Assembly (NCBI GenBank): GCA_029891345.1
Contig: CM056993.1
Location: 111,144,123-111,208,122, forward strand
Source of the DNA: Dryococelus australis
Lineage: Eukaryota; Arthropoda; Insecta; Phasmatodea; Phasmatidae
Direction: 5' to 3'
DNA: 64,000 nucleotides
Shown here: positions 38,029 through 50,099 of the stretch, in pieces
Layout of the letters: every line of letters begins with the position of its first letter
How positions within the stretch are numbered: position 1 is the stretch's first letter
Translations under genes and position numbers: made by a program
Notes under the pieces: generated by a model
What the model saw: the letters and a program-made list of their open reading frames with translations, nothing else
What the model was told of the DNA's origin: nothing
The model's database searches: none

Positions 38029-38400
38029 TAGACTAAAGATGAGGTAGACCGATCTCGCTGGCTGCACACAACCAATCTCCGTGTCCCAACACTGAACTGC
38101 TTTACTGCCAACACGTCTAGCGAAAGCGGCGTGGTTTGGATTTTAGGTTGGAAAACTGATTTGTAAACAAGTGCTTAGAGATGTTTTTATACTTTCTCTA
38201 ACCAGTTTGTAATTTTTTTGATTAAATTAAAAATGGTAAAGGTATTTTATAAATATAATAGTGCTTGTCATTTAAAAATTAAGATGTAGACAAACACGTT
38301 CATCACTGTTGTGACTTTGACAGTTGTGAAGGATTGGGGTAGGTCAATGTTGGGTACATCCGCAGAAGACGAATAAGCGGTCTACCTCATCTTTAATCTA
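38029..38400. mobile_element. 372 bp TIR element, family F, orientation 2
   Basis: The ends are TAGACTAAAGATGAGGTAGA and GCGGTCTACCTCATCTTTAA, then TCTA. Its inverted ends are better preserved than in the copy at 21061. Confidence 0.85.
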
Positions 38401-38954
38401 TGGTTCAGAATGGCTACAGAAGATGGGACGCTGTGCTGTGGGGAACGTAAGACCAGAGTCCGGGATACATGCGACAATTTGATTTCTGTAGGATGGCTGC
38501 TTCGTTTTGTGCTGTCTTATTTGATTTTACACTGGGCGTTAATGCAGAGAAAGGCCATTCCAGACGCTGAGCCACCCACCGAGTGTATGCGCAGTTGATG
38601 AGCCGTGCCTTGAATGGCTGTCATCAAGCCATCACCCTGTCGAGCTTCTCGGCACGTGACCTTGACACTGCGAATCACGACCTCCGCACTCCGTCAAGTC
38701 GACAGGTAGCTATATAGCCTATTCGCGGTTTCTGCACACTTTTTGAACCAAACTTACACCCCGTGTATGGCGTGTCTGGTTGTTTCCTAAATACGTCTTA
38801 TATCACAATCGTCTTATATTATATTTCTATCATCATAATAATACTATATTTGTAGTTGAATTAAGTTTTTTACGTATATTTCATTCATGAAGTACAATAT
38901 TTCATTTACAATTAATTCTAATAAAACAGGGATAAAATAGTGAAGCGAGCGAGT

Positions 38955-39203
38955 GAAGAGATTGGGACAGTTCTTAACATTGATGCCTCGATTGAGAGCC
39001 GATGAGGGCGATTGAGGTGAGTACGGAGCAACGCCGGAATGAAAGGGCGGGGGAAACTGGAGATCCCCGGGAAAATTCGCCGACCAACGGCATCGTCCGG
39101 CACGATTACTACATGCGAAAATCCGGAGTGACCCGGCCGGAGATTGAACTCGGATCGCCTTGGTGGGTGGCGAGCAGGCTAACCGCTCAGCCACCGTGGC
39201 CCC
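38955..39203 (-). mobile_element. tRNA-derived SINE, fullest copy
   Basis: The head on the minus strand is GGGGCCACGGTGGCTGAGC, then GGTTAGCCTGCTCGCC (A box) and CCGAGTTCAATCTCCGG (B box). The body runs to CAATCTCTTCACTCGCTC. It is the reference copy for 12378, 31826 and 47200. Confidence 0.85.
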
Positions 39204-39208
39204 AGGGA

Positions 39209-39420
39209 GGAAATATGTGTGTTTGTTGGTAATACCTAGTAAGACATAGTTCACATGCAAAATATTTTCACACGGAGTGCGCACGAATACGGTCTGCGGT
39301 CCCTTTGGTGTTATTTTGTAGACTCGGTTAAGTTTTGTTTGCATGATGCAGAGGAATAGTCTGAAAGTATAACTTTAGCAGGACTTCAGATAATTTGGAA
39401 TTAACCGTGAATGGACTTAT
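39209..39420 (+). mobile_element. MITE type E copy
   Basis: It contains TTGGTAATACCTAGTAAGAC, GACTCGGTTAAGTTTTGTTT and the right end TTAACCGTGAATGGACTTAT. It sits directly after the SINE ending at 39203 and provides the uninterrupted version of 27570-28146. Confidence 0.75.
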
Positions 39421-39909
39421 ACTCAAGGAGCAAGGTCTCTCTGTCGATCCACGAGAGGAAACATATTCTCGCTGTATGGGGTTAATATTTCCAAATCAGT
39501 AACTACAAATGGGATAAAAATATGCCTATACGAAAGAGTTTTGGTGAAAACTGCGCCATGCTGGTGAGTGTGGATTTCACCGGCCATTCGATACCACCCA
39601 TAATAATTTCCAAGGGTGTTAGTGATGACCTCCTAACAGTACAATTCGAGAGAGTTTAATATGGCGCTCCCTAAAAGTCTGGATAAATAGGGATCTCTTT
39701 TTGGAGTGGTTTCAGCACTTCATATCTGCTACAGCATCTGAGTATATTTTCTTGATGATAGATTTCTATGTTTCACATATTCTGAAAGATGCAATTTTTA
39801 GTTGCGAAACAGATTGTTTTCATAGATTGCTAAACTCTTCCTTGCAGGCCGGCAACAGTTGGTGCAGCCAGCCGCTGCTACGTCAGTGGCCAGCCTATGC
39901 CTACTATGT

Positions 39910-40410
39910 AAAGACTGTTCACGGTAAAGTGAGCACTTCTGAAAGCCCTGCTTAAGATCTACTTGTATGCACATTGTGTATTATTCCGTCTTATTTAAGA
40001 TTAACATTGTAATGGGTCTCATGACTTTATTTATGCTTCGGTTAAGTGAAACTGTGAAATTATTATAAAAGTAGATATTTTACAAACATTGTAATGGGTC
40101 TCATGACTTTATTTATGCTTCGGTTAAGTGAAACTGTGAAATTATTATAAAAGTAGATATTTTACAAATCTGCTCATTTTTACAGTTCGTTGCATAAAAA
40201 AAAACAGAAAGCGAAGGAAATAATTTAAATGATCAGAAATGATAACACGTTTTAGTCGACGTTAAGATACGGAACTACTTCCCATCCATCGTTACTAACT
40301 TTACCGGGTGCATGTCACTCAGTGCGCCCGTTAAATATATGCAGGTAGGGGAAGTGAATTTTTTCTAAGGCTGATTTCAAAAGTACTCACTTTATCGTGA
40401 ACAGTCTTTT
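39910..40410. mobile_element. MITE type A with an 82 bp internal duplication
   Basis: The ends are CTGTTCACGGTAAAGTGAGC and AAAAGTACTCACTTTATCG. It is about 500 bp instead of 420 because 40005-40086 is repeated at 40087-40168 with no visible differences. Confidence 0.85.
40005..40168. repeat. Perfect 82 bp tandem duplication inside a MITE
   Basis: CATTGTAATGGGTCTCATGA starts at 40005 and again at 40087, and the copies look identical throughout. Other type A copies have a single unit. Confidence 0.9.
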
Positions 40411-41314
40411 ACGTGCAGTGACTGCTGTACTACATGCTGCTAACCACTGGGGTCGCCTGACGTTTGCTATCACTGCTCATGATTTTGTAACAGAACAGGT
40501 AAGTTCGCAGAAGCGAAATGGCGTGGTCGTTCCTTTCGTGTAAGCGAACTCGGGGTCGCTCATGGGTCGCGCTAAACTGTGGACATGAGCCGTGGGTGTA
40601 ATTGGCTTTTGGACGTCATTGAATATTTCCCGGTTGGTCGGACTGCTCGTGGGCAAGTTAGTCTCCGGGAGCTGATTGGCGAACGACGTTCAACCGTGCG
40701 ATTGGCCGATGAGGTCACTTTGCAGGCGAGTGTGGCTGCAGTAGTTCGCGATACACGCCCCATTTAACCTCTACGTTCTTGAGTACTCTTTGTTTTCGTC
40801 GTTGTCTCCCACCTCTCCAACATTCATATGTCAGAGAGGCTGATGTCTGTTCGTGAAATTAACAAGGGTTGTACTTACCGCCTGTAAAGTGACTACATTT
40901 ACGCCATATAATTAGAGACCTGCAAAATTCGCGTTATTATTTAGGGACACGTTAAACTTTAAACACGTGTACCTTTGCAATACTTTTGCCAATGGCCCAT
41001 ACATTATCTAACACGCTCTAAGTAACTCTGTACCAATAAATGAACACTTCATATTAGTGTGCTCCAATCATGCGCAGTTCAGTCAGAAAGGTCGTGGTTT
41101 CAGATCTATGCACAGCCAATGGGAAAACGACGCCGGCTCCAGCATATACAGTACCGTGAAGCCCAGCTAACGTGAATTTCCCATGTGTCTAATACATTCT
41201 TTAGCTTGTGTGTAAATGGTTGAATGGTTTTTAGCGAACGTTCGGGGAAACGTTCGTGTGTAGTACTGTAGTCGCATCCCCCCCCCCCCCTCCTCATGAT
41301 GGAACTCTCACTTG
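40411..41314. other. No gene recognised
   Basis: Mixed composition. A TE-end-like motif lies at 40914-40945 and a poly-C run at 41278-41290. Confidence 0.6.
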
Positions 41315-41560
41315 TGTAGGGTTTGAACTGTGCGATCTGCACACCGACCTTCCAGAACGGCGAATCGGGTTCGATTCCCGGCCGACATTATTTGGTTTCT
41401 CGCCATGTGGAAAAACATAGTGGACGTGGCCGATGACCGGTGATCTTTTTCGACCTGGTTTCATCGCCACAACCAATGCGTTATGTCGCTTCTCTGTTAT
41501 AGGGTTTCGTTTATTTTTAACGGTCGAGGGATGACGCCAACGAACATGGCGAAGTAACCT
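41315..41560 (+). mobile_element. Third tRNA-derived SINE, decayed
   Basis: The head carries GGGTTCGATTCCCGGCCGAC (B box), with CGATCTGCACACCGACC upstream in the A box region. The body GACGTGGCCGATGACCGG is typical of insect SINE bodies. Edges are not defined. Confidence 0.55.
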
Positions 41561-41680
41561 CTCGTTCTTTGACATCGAGTACACTTCGATCGATGCCAGT
41601 AGTACTCTGTACACCTATATAATTCACGATAATCTGTAAATTAGTGTCTCCCCACCAGCTAGTGGAAACAGTAGATTTAT

Positions 41681-42280
41681 TAAGCCGTATTCACGATAGA
41701 GTGACGCGATACGTCGCGTCGCGCATCAGCCAATCAGAACCTTGACGCTAGCGTCGAGCGTTGAGGACTTTGCACGAGCGACGAACATTGGTTTTGACGC
41801 TCGTCGCCAGCGTCGGGAAATAATAATATTTCTTTACTTCATAATCAATAAACTGTCGAGAAGCTGAGATAAAAATCAATGAAAATATACATAAGAAACG
41901 GTTTGCAGAAATACTAATTGTAGTGCAAATTTATAACAATTTTAATTACCTTTAGGAAAACAACAGTATGTTTACTTTTCCGATGCCTGAAGAGTAGTTC
42001 ATGTTATACATCATTTCGAATTTTAATATAATACTTTTATTAATTAAAAGTGTATATCACTACAAAATAACAATTTTCTTAATTAAATGGCAAAAAAATC
42101 CACTGTATTTCGTTCTCTTTTAGCATTTCATTGTAAGCTTCGTTTCAGGATAACAGATTGCAGCACGGTCTCTGTCGCCGGCGGCCGGCGTCAGAACATC
42201 GCTCTATTGTGAAAACGCGAATAACGCTCGTCGCTGACGACCAGGGTCGGACGCGACGCTCTATTGTGAAAACTGCTTTA
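41681..42280. mobile_element. 600 bp CpG-ended TIR element with a doubled right end
   Basis: The left end is TTCACGATAGAGTGACGCG (41690) and the right end, in reverse complement, TTCACAATAGAGCGTCGCG (42270). A second copy of the right-end motif (GCTCTATTGTGAAAAC) lies at 42200-42216. The ends are GC-rich and the 350 bp core is AT-rich. Confidence 0.75.
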
Positions 42281-42477
42281 TACTCCGCGCCAGCAGCGCA
42301 AATTATGTGCGCACGGTCGACGCGCAAGGAAAAGGTCGCAATTATTATTTCTGAACTTACCACAATCTAATTTGCATTTGTGAAAATTATAATAAAAGTA
42401 CCTTTTTTTTTGTTAAATTGGAATTTTACTATATTTTTATCTGTTAATAAAATATGTAATTTATGTAACTAATATGA

Positions 42478-42690
42478 ATAAATATAGGGAGAAGAAAATA
42501 GGCATGTTGGTAATGCCTAGTAAGAAATAGTTCTTATGCAAAACAATATTACACTGAGTGCGCACGAATGCGGTGCGTTGTCCCTATGGTGTGATTTTAA
42601 AGCTTTGTTTGCATTAGACAGAGGAATGCCCTGGAAGTAGAACTTTAGCAGGGCTTGGGAAAATAATGGAACTAACCGTGAATGGAGTAT
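42478..42690 (+). mobile_element. MITE type E copy
   Basis: It contains TTGGTAATGCCTAGTAAGAA, GTGCGTTGTCCCTATGGTG and AACTAACCGTGAATGGAG at the right end. Confidence 0.75.
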
Positions 42691-42790
42691 ATAGGCTGTT
42701 CACCGTAAATTTGCCACTTTTGAAAGTACGTATTGCTTAAGATCTATTAGTACGCCCGTTGTGTATCCTTCCACTACATGTGGTAATGTT
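42691..42790. mobile_element. MITE type A, left-end fragment
   Basis: It begins ATAGGCTGTTCACCGTAAAT and continues TTGCTTAAGATCTATTAGTA and CCTTCCACTACATGTGG, then stops. It is joined to the type E copy that ends at 42690. Confidence 0.7.
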
Positions 42791-45700
42791 TTCCTTTGTT
42801 CATATAAAAGCGTTCATAGTATTATTACACACCCAGTTACCACCATCACACCTAAAATGCTGGACTGAGCGAATTTTCAGAAAGATCGTGTTGTGGAGTG
42901 GGCGAGTTTTTAAAAATACCAACATATTCTGTACACTTTTAATTAAACTCAGTTTCCCCAAAACTTTGTGTCGCGTACACAAAATATAATAGGAACTGGC
43001 ATAGTAGTTTAATTTATCTTGCTACGAATTTCACAGTACCACCGGATTAACGTACTGATATGCATTCACTAGATGGATTATTGCAATCTGCATTTTTACT
43101 GTGGCGGAAGAACACACAGTGGCCAGAAGGAAGAAACTAATTGTGTGCCTATTTCACGCGCAGATCAATTCAAGTGTAATGAGTGATGATCGTCCATCAA
43201 CTGGCGCTTCAATGCTTCGTTACTAAATTTATGTGACAATTCTTAAAGCCGTTGCCTTTTGCGCGTTTGCGGCATAGGAGCAAGTGAGCGTTAAGGGCGA
43301 TACTGACACATGCGCCTTGCGTCCCATCGCCTTTACGCCAATACTCTGAACTGACGTGTAATATTCTCGTCGTGCTGTGTGTACCTCTGGGACTTCAATC
43401 GATGACTTTTTTAAAATCATTTTATTGGTGGAAAGACTGCAGATAAGTTTAGTGCAGGTACTTGTGGTATTGTTGCATGTTTTCGACCAGTATATTTTGA
43501 AATACAGCAGTGTAAAAAAAGCTGGTTTATTGTTGGAGAGCTCGGGAATAGTATTTTTAATGTGCGTTATGTCTTTACATTGTTTCCTTTTTGTAACTCT
43601 TCTGAAATGTGTATTCTTTTAGTATATCGGTATAATAGTTATCCAAACCTTCTGAATTTATTACAGCCTCACTGGCTTAATTATTTTCTAACAGGAAAAA
43701 GCTCAGAAGGGAAAAAACATATTTTATGCGACAAACTACAGAGGCGATAACACCAAGAGAAGCTTGTTTCAATTTAATTTGTAGACTGGAACAAGCCAAG
43801 ATGATTGTACAAGTAGGCCCTACTCGTGATTTGCCTCTTCCTCTCCTTGCCTTGATTTAAGAATCAGAACTATATTATAACAATATCCCATCTCAAAAGA
43901 AATTTGGGTCCTCACTTAATGCGGATCCACAACCTCTTCGTAATCTACGCACGTACGATTTCTGTTCGTAGACATTCAAACAAAAGCGTAACTTTGCGAA
44001 GCGAGATTACATAATTTTGTATTTTGTTTTTGTGGGCTTTGTGCAAGACATTGTACAATCCCATTTAAGTCATTAACCAAATAATACCGAATTTTGTGTA
44101 TTCATGTTATTATCTTAATAGTTTTAGTCAGATTAAAATATTTATTATTGAATCTGACATTCTGATTGGTTAAGAGTTCAAGCCTTACGTACGTACGTAG
44201 AAGTTGAGCAATTCTCCTATTTTCTCTGCACGAAGTATGCTACTTGGAGGATGTGAAACCATCTTTACTCTCATTCTGGCGCCTAAATTTAGGGAGGGCA
44301 ATGTCTAACCTGCCCCCTCCCCCCTTTACGAAAAGTTGTTACGTCATTGCTGACTAGGACTAGTCTAGTTTGCTGGGACAAAATTGTGTTTTAGACATCT
44401 CATAACTTGCGAATGGTCATATTAGCGTGTTGATCGCAACTCGGCTGGCCCGCACCTGTTCTTCACGAGGGGAAGGCGGGGAATGGTTTGTTGGACGGGG
44501 CGAGGTGGTGGGGAGTTATTGACGTGCGGCATGGCCCTCTGCGGCAAGACAGGATGCTAGGAGGGGTTTTTGAAGAGGGGGAGGGAGAGCGCGCGCGCAG
44601 CCGGCACCGAGCCGAGCTGCAGTCACATAGGATGTGCCCGCTCGCGCTCGCGTTGCAGTGCTGCTGGGCGTGACGGGAAGCCGAGCCGCGTAGTTTCTGT
44701 GCGTCCAGGCGAGCACTATGCTTCCGAGGGATGTGACGTAGAGCAGCTATCGTCCACGGGCCCTACTTCCTTGCACTCCTCATCTCTCCGACAGGTTGGT
44801 GCGTCCTGTCCGTTCTACAAGGCGACCTAACCTTAAACATTTCTGTCGTCTAGCTGTGCAACAGTTATCTTCTTTACAAATCAATATATTACGCTGTTTA
44901 AATTAACGCAGAAGAAGTCGTGAGCCTTTTGGTGTACGATTACTATCGATTCCTGGGCGCGGTGTATACGACATTGCAGAGTTCACAAACGCCGTTGCGA
45001 AATACGTTTAAATGTATGCGCCGATGCGTTAAAAATAATTGTATGCAGGCGTACGTCACTGTATCTCCCGGTACATCTGGTTATGTACTGTTAGAAGCAC
45101 GTAGTAACACTGCCTATACACTATGACGTACACATTTATTAACCACGAGATCAGCGTACAAATACATACATTGTTTTTGGCAGTCAGCTTTATGTGCTTT
45201 AATTGTAAGCAGCAGTCGCTAGATACCAGGTTCCGGTGCGCCGGTAATATTTTAGACAGCCATACTTACCTGACTCGATAACTGCCGTGGCGATTTTTTT
45301 TAAATCTCCTGGGTGCTCTCGGTTCCTACACTGTCATTCTACCTCTGCCCCACCGCTCCAGTCTGTGCTACTTTGTCACGCTGATCATGCTTTTCAGCTC
45401 ATACACGGTGACCCTACCTCAGGCGGTTGTGTAGTTTAATATGATCAAGCATGTACAGTTTGAGATGTAAATGGCAGATGGAAGATGATAACAGTGGTCA
45501 CCCACCAGAATGCTTATGTGTATGTTCCCCAAAGTTTTATATTTGCATAGCCGTGACTGTATTTTGTTAAAGATAATTTATTACACCGCTTAGCTCATAA
45601 CGTAGATTCACAGTGTTTGTGTTGCCTCAATTTAAAATAGATTCTGGTTTGTTGGATTTTGAATGGCACAGTACCCACTGCATAATAAAACACTACTGTA

Positions 45701-47199
45701 GTGACCTCAATTGTTTGATGCTTTTACTTATATTATAATGCATTCAGATTTCCACATTCTTTTTTTTTTTTTTATCTTTTTAAAACTTTGTATTTTGTGA
45801 TGATTTAGATACAACCCTACACTATTTAACGATTGTACATGCAATACAGATTACAGTTAAATCAAATGTAAAAATCATTTATAACTGAAAACTGGAAGGT
45901 TCTTAAAATTAATAATCTTTCTGATTAAAAAATTGTTGAGTGCTATCCGTAATTTTTAACATACAAAGATGTACACTTGTAAACATTAATTGGTACCTAT
46001 TTGAAATCAAGAGTCAAGCTCAGGCCTGCAGTATTTGTTCTTCTGTCTGACATTGTTACTGCAATTAAAGCCTCACAATATGATGGCCACACTGTTCGGT
46101 ACACAAGATATTTAAGATTTTCACTAGTGAATTCAGTGTTTCCTGTAATCATGAATAAACTAAAATCTTAAAAAAAAATTATTTTTTTTCAGTCAAAATA
46201 TAACATTGCTTGATTCAATTGTATTTTTTTCTTTTAATGTCTGCAAAAAAATATTTTAAGTTTATTATTTTTTGTATTTAGTTGTACATGTAAAGGAAAC
46301 TTCCACTTTCAGGAACTTGAAAACATTTTCAAATTGAAGGATTGAAGAATTGTTAAATGGTACAAAAATGTAGTCAGTATACGTATTTGACAATATATCT
46401 GAAGCATTGCAACATCTGCAGACTGTATTTTTATCAAAGAACTTATTAAAACTGCCAATAATCATTTAAGACTAAAAGCACTGAAAATTGCTGGCCTCAG
46501 AAGTCGGTAAAGTCCGTTCCTTTGGATTTGTTCTTAGATGAATTTACTATTATGATGTTACTCAGATACTTTTTTCAGCAGCTGGTAACCTCCCTCATCC
46601 AATGGTCGCAAATGTATGGTGTGGAATGGAAATTTGAAGTGATATTCTTCTTCCGGAGTAAAATTACAGCTTTCAGAATAGCCTATGTGAAACATGGCAA
46701 TTTTATCAGCAGGAAAACTGGTCTGGGAGGTGGAGTAGATTTCGTGAACTTCTGAAACATCTCTAAAAAGAGACCACTACTTATCCAGTATTTGCAGGAG
46801 AGCCTTATTAAACTCCCTGGAATCGTATTGTTTAGGAGGTCGTCACTCACTCTTAATACCCTTGAAAATTATTATGGGTGGTGTTATGCAATGGCCGCTG
46901 GAACTAACCAGCATAGTCAGTTTTCACCACAATTTTTTTGCAGACATATTTTTTCCCATTTGCAATTATTGCTTTGGAAATATTAACGTTACAGCAAGCT
47001 TGTCACACTACAATTCTAAATTTGAGCTGGACAATGAATGATTTGTAGCTTCATTAGAAGCTTATTCGAGTTCATGAAGAAGTGACAGATGTCTGGTTCT
47101 CTTCATTGAAGACTATTGACATGTTCGTCATTAAAGACCTATAGGCCACAATGTTTTCTGGCACTCTGCGTCAAGTCATTTGATGCGGAAAATTCTTGC
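42791..47199. other. No gene recognised outside the CpG-rich island
   Basis: The open frame at 46522-46755 (77 codons) and its neighbours show no family signal. A T(14) tract lies at 45760. The region could be the first or an upstream intron of the spectrin-repeat gene. Confidence 0.6.
44450..44835 (+). promoter_or_regulatory. CpG-rich island (candidate 5' exon/promoter)
   Basis: It contains GCGCGCGCAGCCGGCACC, GCTCGCGCTCGCGTTGCAG and a pyrimidine-rich stretch ending TCTCCGACAG with GTTGGT after it. It is the strongest CpG-rich block in the 45 kb upstream of the spectrin-repeat exons. Open frames across it have no recognisable product. Confidence 0.3.
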
Positions 47200-47382
47200 A
47201 CTACCGTGGTGATTCAGTGGCTAGAGCACTAGAGTGCCTTCCATCAAGGCAAAATGAGTTCAGTTATTCCTGGATTCTCACATGTGGGAATTGTGCCAGA
47301 CAATGCCACTGGTTGGTGGGTTTTCTTGGTGATCTCCCATATCCCCTGCCTTTGAATTCGGGCACTGCTCCGTCACATAGTT
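47200..47382 (+). mobile_element. tRNA-derived SINE, decayed copy
   Basis: The plus strand reads CTACCGTGGTGATTCAGTGG, then GAGCACTAGAGTGCC, CATGTGGGAATTGTGCCAGA and GTGATCTCCCATATCCCCTG, following the body of 38955-39203. The 3' tail is cut at about 47382. Confidence 0.75.
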
Positions 47383-48974
47383 AAAAAAATTTACTACATT
47401 TCGGAATTAGGTGGAAAAGCACTGTTAGTCTCAAATTTTAATGGTGCATTCATTTCAGTAAGTACAGCTAAATACAAACATGGGATTTAACCTATTCTAG
47501 TTGTAGGTAGGCCTACGTAATGAAAAATTATTTATCATATTTACCAATATTAAAAATAATTTTTATGTACATCTATTTTAGCCACAAAAGTTATCATTTT
47601 TATAACTGAAATGAATGTACATAAAATTATTTATTAAAAATTTATTACAAATGTTTTCTTACATAACCATAGTAATCATTATAATTGCTGTTCTTAATAA
47701 AGTTTTTTTGTTGCAAAATGTGCTTTGTGAAGCATTTAAAATGGAGATACATTTACATTTTGATTAAATACAGACTCCTATTAATTTATTTTTTAAACAT
47801 TTAAATAAATACATTAGGCCTATAGCAAAACATTTTATGTTGTTACAAAATACATGCATTCTTCTCATATGCAACATAAATAGTGCTTTCCTGACAATTT
47901 TGGTAGTGTGTATACACTACAGTGAGTTGGAAGGCATTCTGCTTCTACCTTAAATGCTTTTTTTTTTTACAATAATAATGCTAATAGAATCAGTTCAATA
48001 TAATTTTATAGTCTCACTTTTTATCTGAAAATGTGAAGGGAATAAACTACTGTATTATATACGCTCGTGGCTTTTGGCTTGAGCCACATCTGTGTTACTT
48101 CTTTGACAACGTTTCAGCTGTTGTTGCAGTTGCTAAAAGTCGTCAAAGAAGAAACACTCAATATGGCTCATTCCTTAAAAGCCAGGAGTGTATTCTCATC
48201 AATGGCTGCGAAAGCCTGTGATCCGTACTGAATTGTATGTGCAAAGTAGCTCCTATGAACATTATGACAAATTAATTCACAGAGTAAGGTTAGTGTTACA
48301 GCTAATTTTTTGGTTTTTACTTTGTGTTACGATAGAGTCTCTTATAACTGAACCTGACGGGACCAGGACCATTCAAATAAATGAAAATTTGGTTAATCCA
48401 GGAAAGAGAACAATAACATAGGGGTATGAAGTTAAGTTTAGTATGTAGAAAGATTTATTTGACGAATGTAGGTTTATTGTACTAACTATATTTACACATA
48501 AAAGCATCAAGTTTGTATAGTACACCCTACATAATATATATGTACATTACTACTGTATTGTATGGAAGCTTACTGAATGTACAGTACCATAAATTTATAG
48601 AATGAAATCAAAAGCAATAAGAAAAATTTTTATAACATCACTACTGGCCATCATTTTCACGACAAAAGAGAGTTGCTGTTTACCCAATAAGTATGTACAG
48701 TAGTCATGTTTGTAGTTACCTATACAGCAATGTTTGAATTTTTGGAGCAATGATTTGATTAAGCCAAACACTTGGTTAATGAGATCTCAGTTAAACACAA
48801 CCATACCATAATTTGTGTTTGATTTATGTTTTCGTTGTGAAATTTTGCATATGTGTGTGTATACTTTATTTTCTTGTAGACATTCTGATATTAAATTTAG
48901 AAATGTTAAGCTGTAGAACCTGCAGAGAACTCTTTTAAGCTATATCTATATAATTTGTATATTTTTGTTTACAG
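47383..48974. other. Probable intron upstream of the spectrin-repeat exon
   Basis: Very AT-rich with no coding signal, ending in a pyrimidine-rich acceptor at 48974. Nothing was matched to other repeats in the window. Confidence 0.6.
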
Positions 48975-49149
48975 ACTTGTTGAATCTGTGAGGAGCAAGT
49001 TTTGCAAAATCAGTGAGGAGTTTGATAATATTCAAGCAGTTGAAGCTGACATTGAAGCAAAGAGACAAGAACTAGAGAGCATAGACCTTCAAGTGCGCAG
49101 TCTTTACGTGTTTGGAGAGGACTTGGAGTCTTCGGACATTGCCCTGAAG
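48975..49149 (+). CDS. Internal exon of spectrin-repeat protein (nesprin/Msp300-like?)
   Basis: The exon encodes 58 full codons rich in E, K, Q, L and S, with the heptad-like helix pattern of spectrin repeats (LVESVRSKF, EEFDNIQAVEADIEAKRQEL, SSDIALK). The acceptor is TTTTGTTTACAG just before 48975, after a pyrimidine-rich tract, and the donor is GTATGT at 49150. The first base completes a codon begun in the previous exon, and the end falls on a codon boundary. The next exon at 58326 starts on a codon boundary, so the two join cleanly. Spectrin repeats form triple-helix rods in large cytoskeletal linkers. A giant actin- or nucleus-linking protein of the nesprin (Msp300) type is my leading guess; Short stop/MACF and dystrophin relatives remain possible. 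The upstream exon was not found in the window. The exon call is firm, the family likely, the exact orthologue uncertain. Confidence 0.8.
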
Positions 49150-50099
49150 GTATGTGGTATAGTTTTTTTGACTCTCATTTTAGGTCTATTTGTTAAACAT
49201 TCTGCCTCCATCTTTGTAGTAAATAAAGCAATGGAATGCATGAAATGTTGTATTTATTGATATTTCACAGGTGCAGTAGATTAAATGTCTTTTCAAAGAC
49301 TGCCCTGTGTGGTGGAGTTTTAGAATACCACCACAGCTGCCCTGTGCTTGTCGTAAGAGGCGACTAATCTGATGCTCTTAGGATCTGAAATTGGTTTGGT
49401 TTAACATAGTGTGTCTCTTTCTTCACCTTCTTTTTTGTGATCTTTCTTTTCCAGTTTGGCACGCCCCATCACATCTTCTGTGTGTAAAGCATTATCTCAG
49501 GTCGATGTCCTTCCTAATTAGGGTCTGTCCTCACCACTGAGTGCTATCTCCAAATTGTGTGACCATACATGGTGCCTATGCCAGTGACTATCTTGTGAAC
49601 GCTTCCCACTGGCCCTGCAGGCAGATCTAGGTGCAGAATCCATATCCCATGTACATGTACATCCACGTTACACTGATGGTGCCATCCTGGCAGGGGGATT
49701 GTCACAGCTGACTCACATGCACATTCAGACTAGCTGGGATGTGTCACTGCTGTACAGGGGAGGTTAGTGTCAACCACAAGTCCCCTGAAACGGCACCCAT
49801 GGATGTTCTCTATAGTGCGGAACCTCTATAGTGCGGAACCTGGGAGGTTTTCCTGGGTAGGGGAATGTAGCTGGCCTTGTCCAGGATTGTATGATTTTGC
49901 CCTTGGTTTGTCCTAGTGTACACATAAGTGTGCTACTGGGGCAGTCATTTGCAGTGGATAGTGGCAAAGGGTAGCTTTTCTTATGGGCTGGCTAGGTCTT
50001 TGGGGGGCTGGTCCCCCTAGCCGGCAAAACTGATAGGTATTTATAACTAATTGCTGGCTTCTTTTCTTTCTCTCTCTGAACGACAGGTTGAGTATTGCA

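Larger units (their letters stand above)
38401..39909. other. No gene recognised outside SINE and MITE copies
   Basis: The short intervals 38401-38954 and 39421-39909 have no matched repeat and no coding signal. Confidence 0.6.

Noticed and set aside
38844..39344. 166-codon minus-strand open frame
   Set aside because: It reads through the SINE at 38955-39203 and into the adjacent MITE; no protein family signal remains.
48040..48230. Possible upstream exon of the spectrin-repeat gene
   Set aside because: An open frame is present, but it has no heptad pattern, no suitable splice sites in phase with 48975, and looks like intron.
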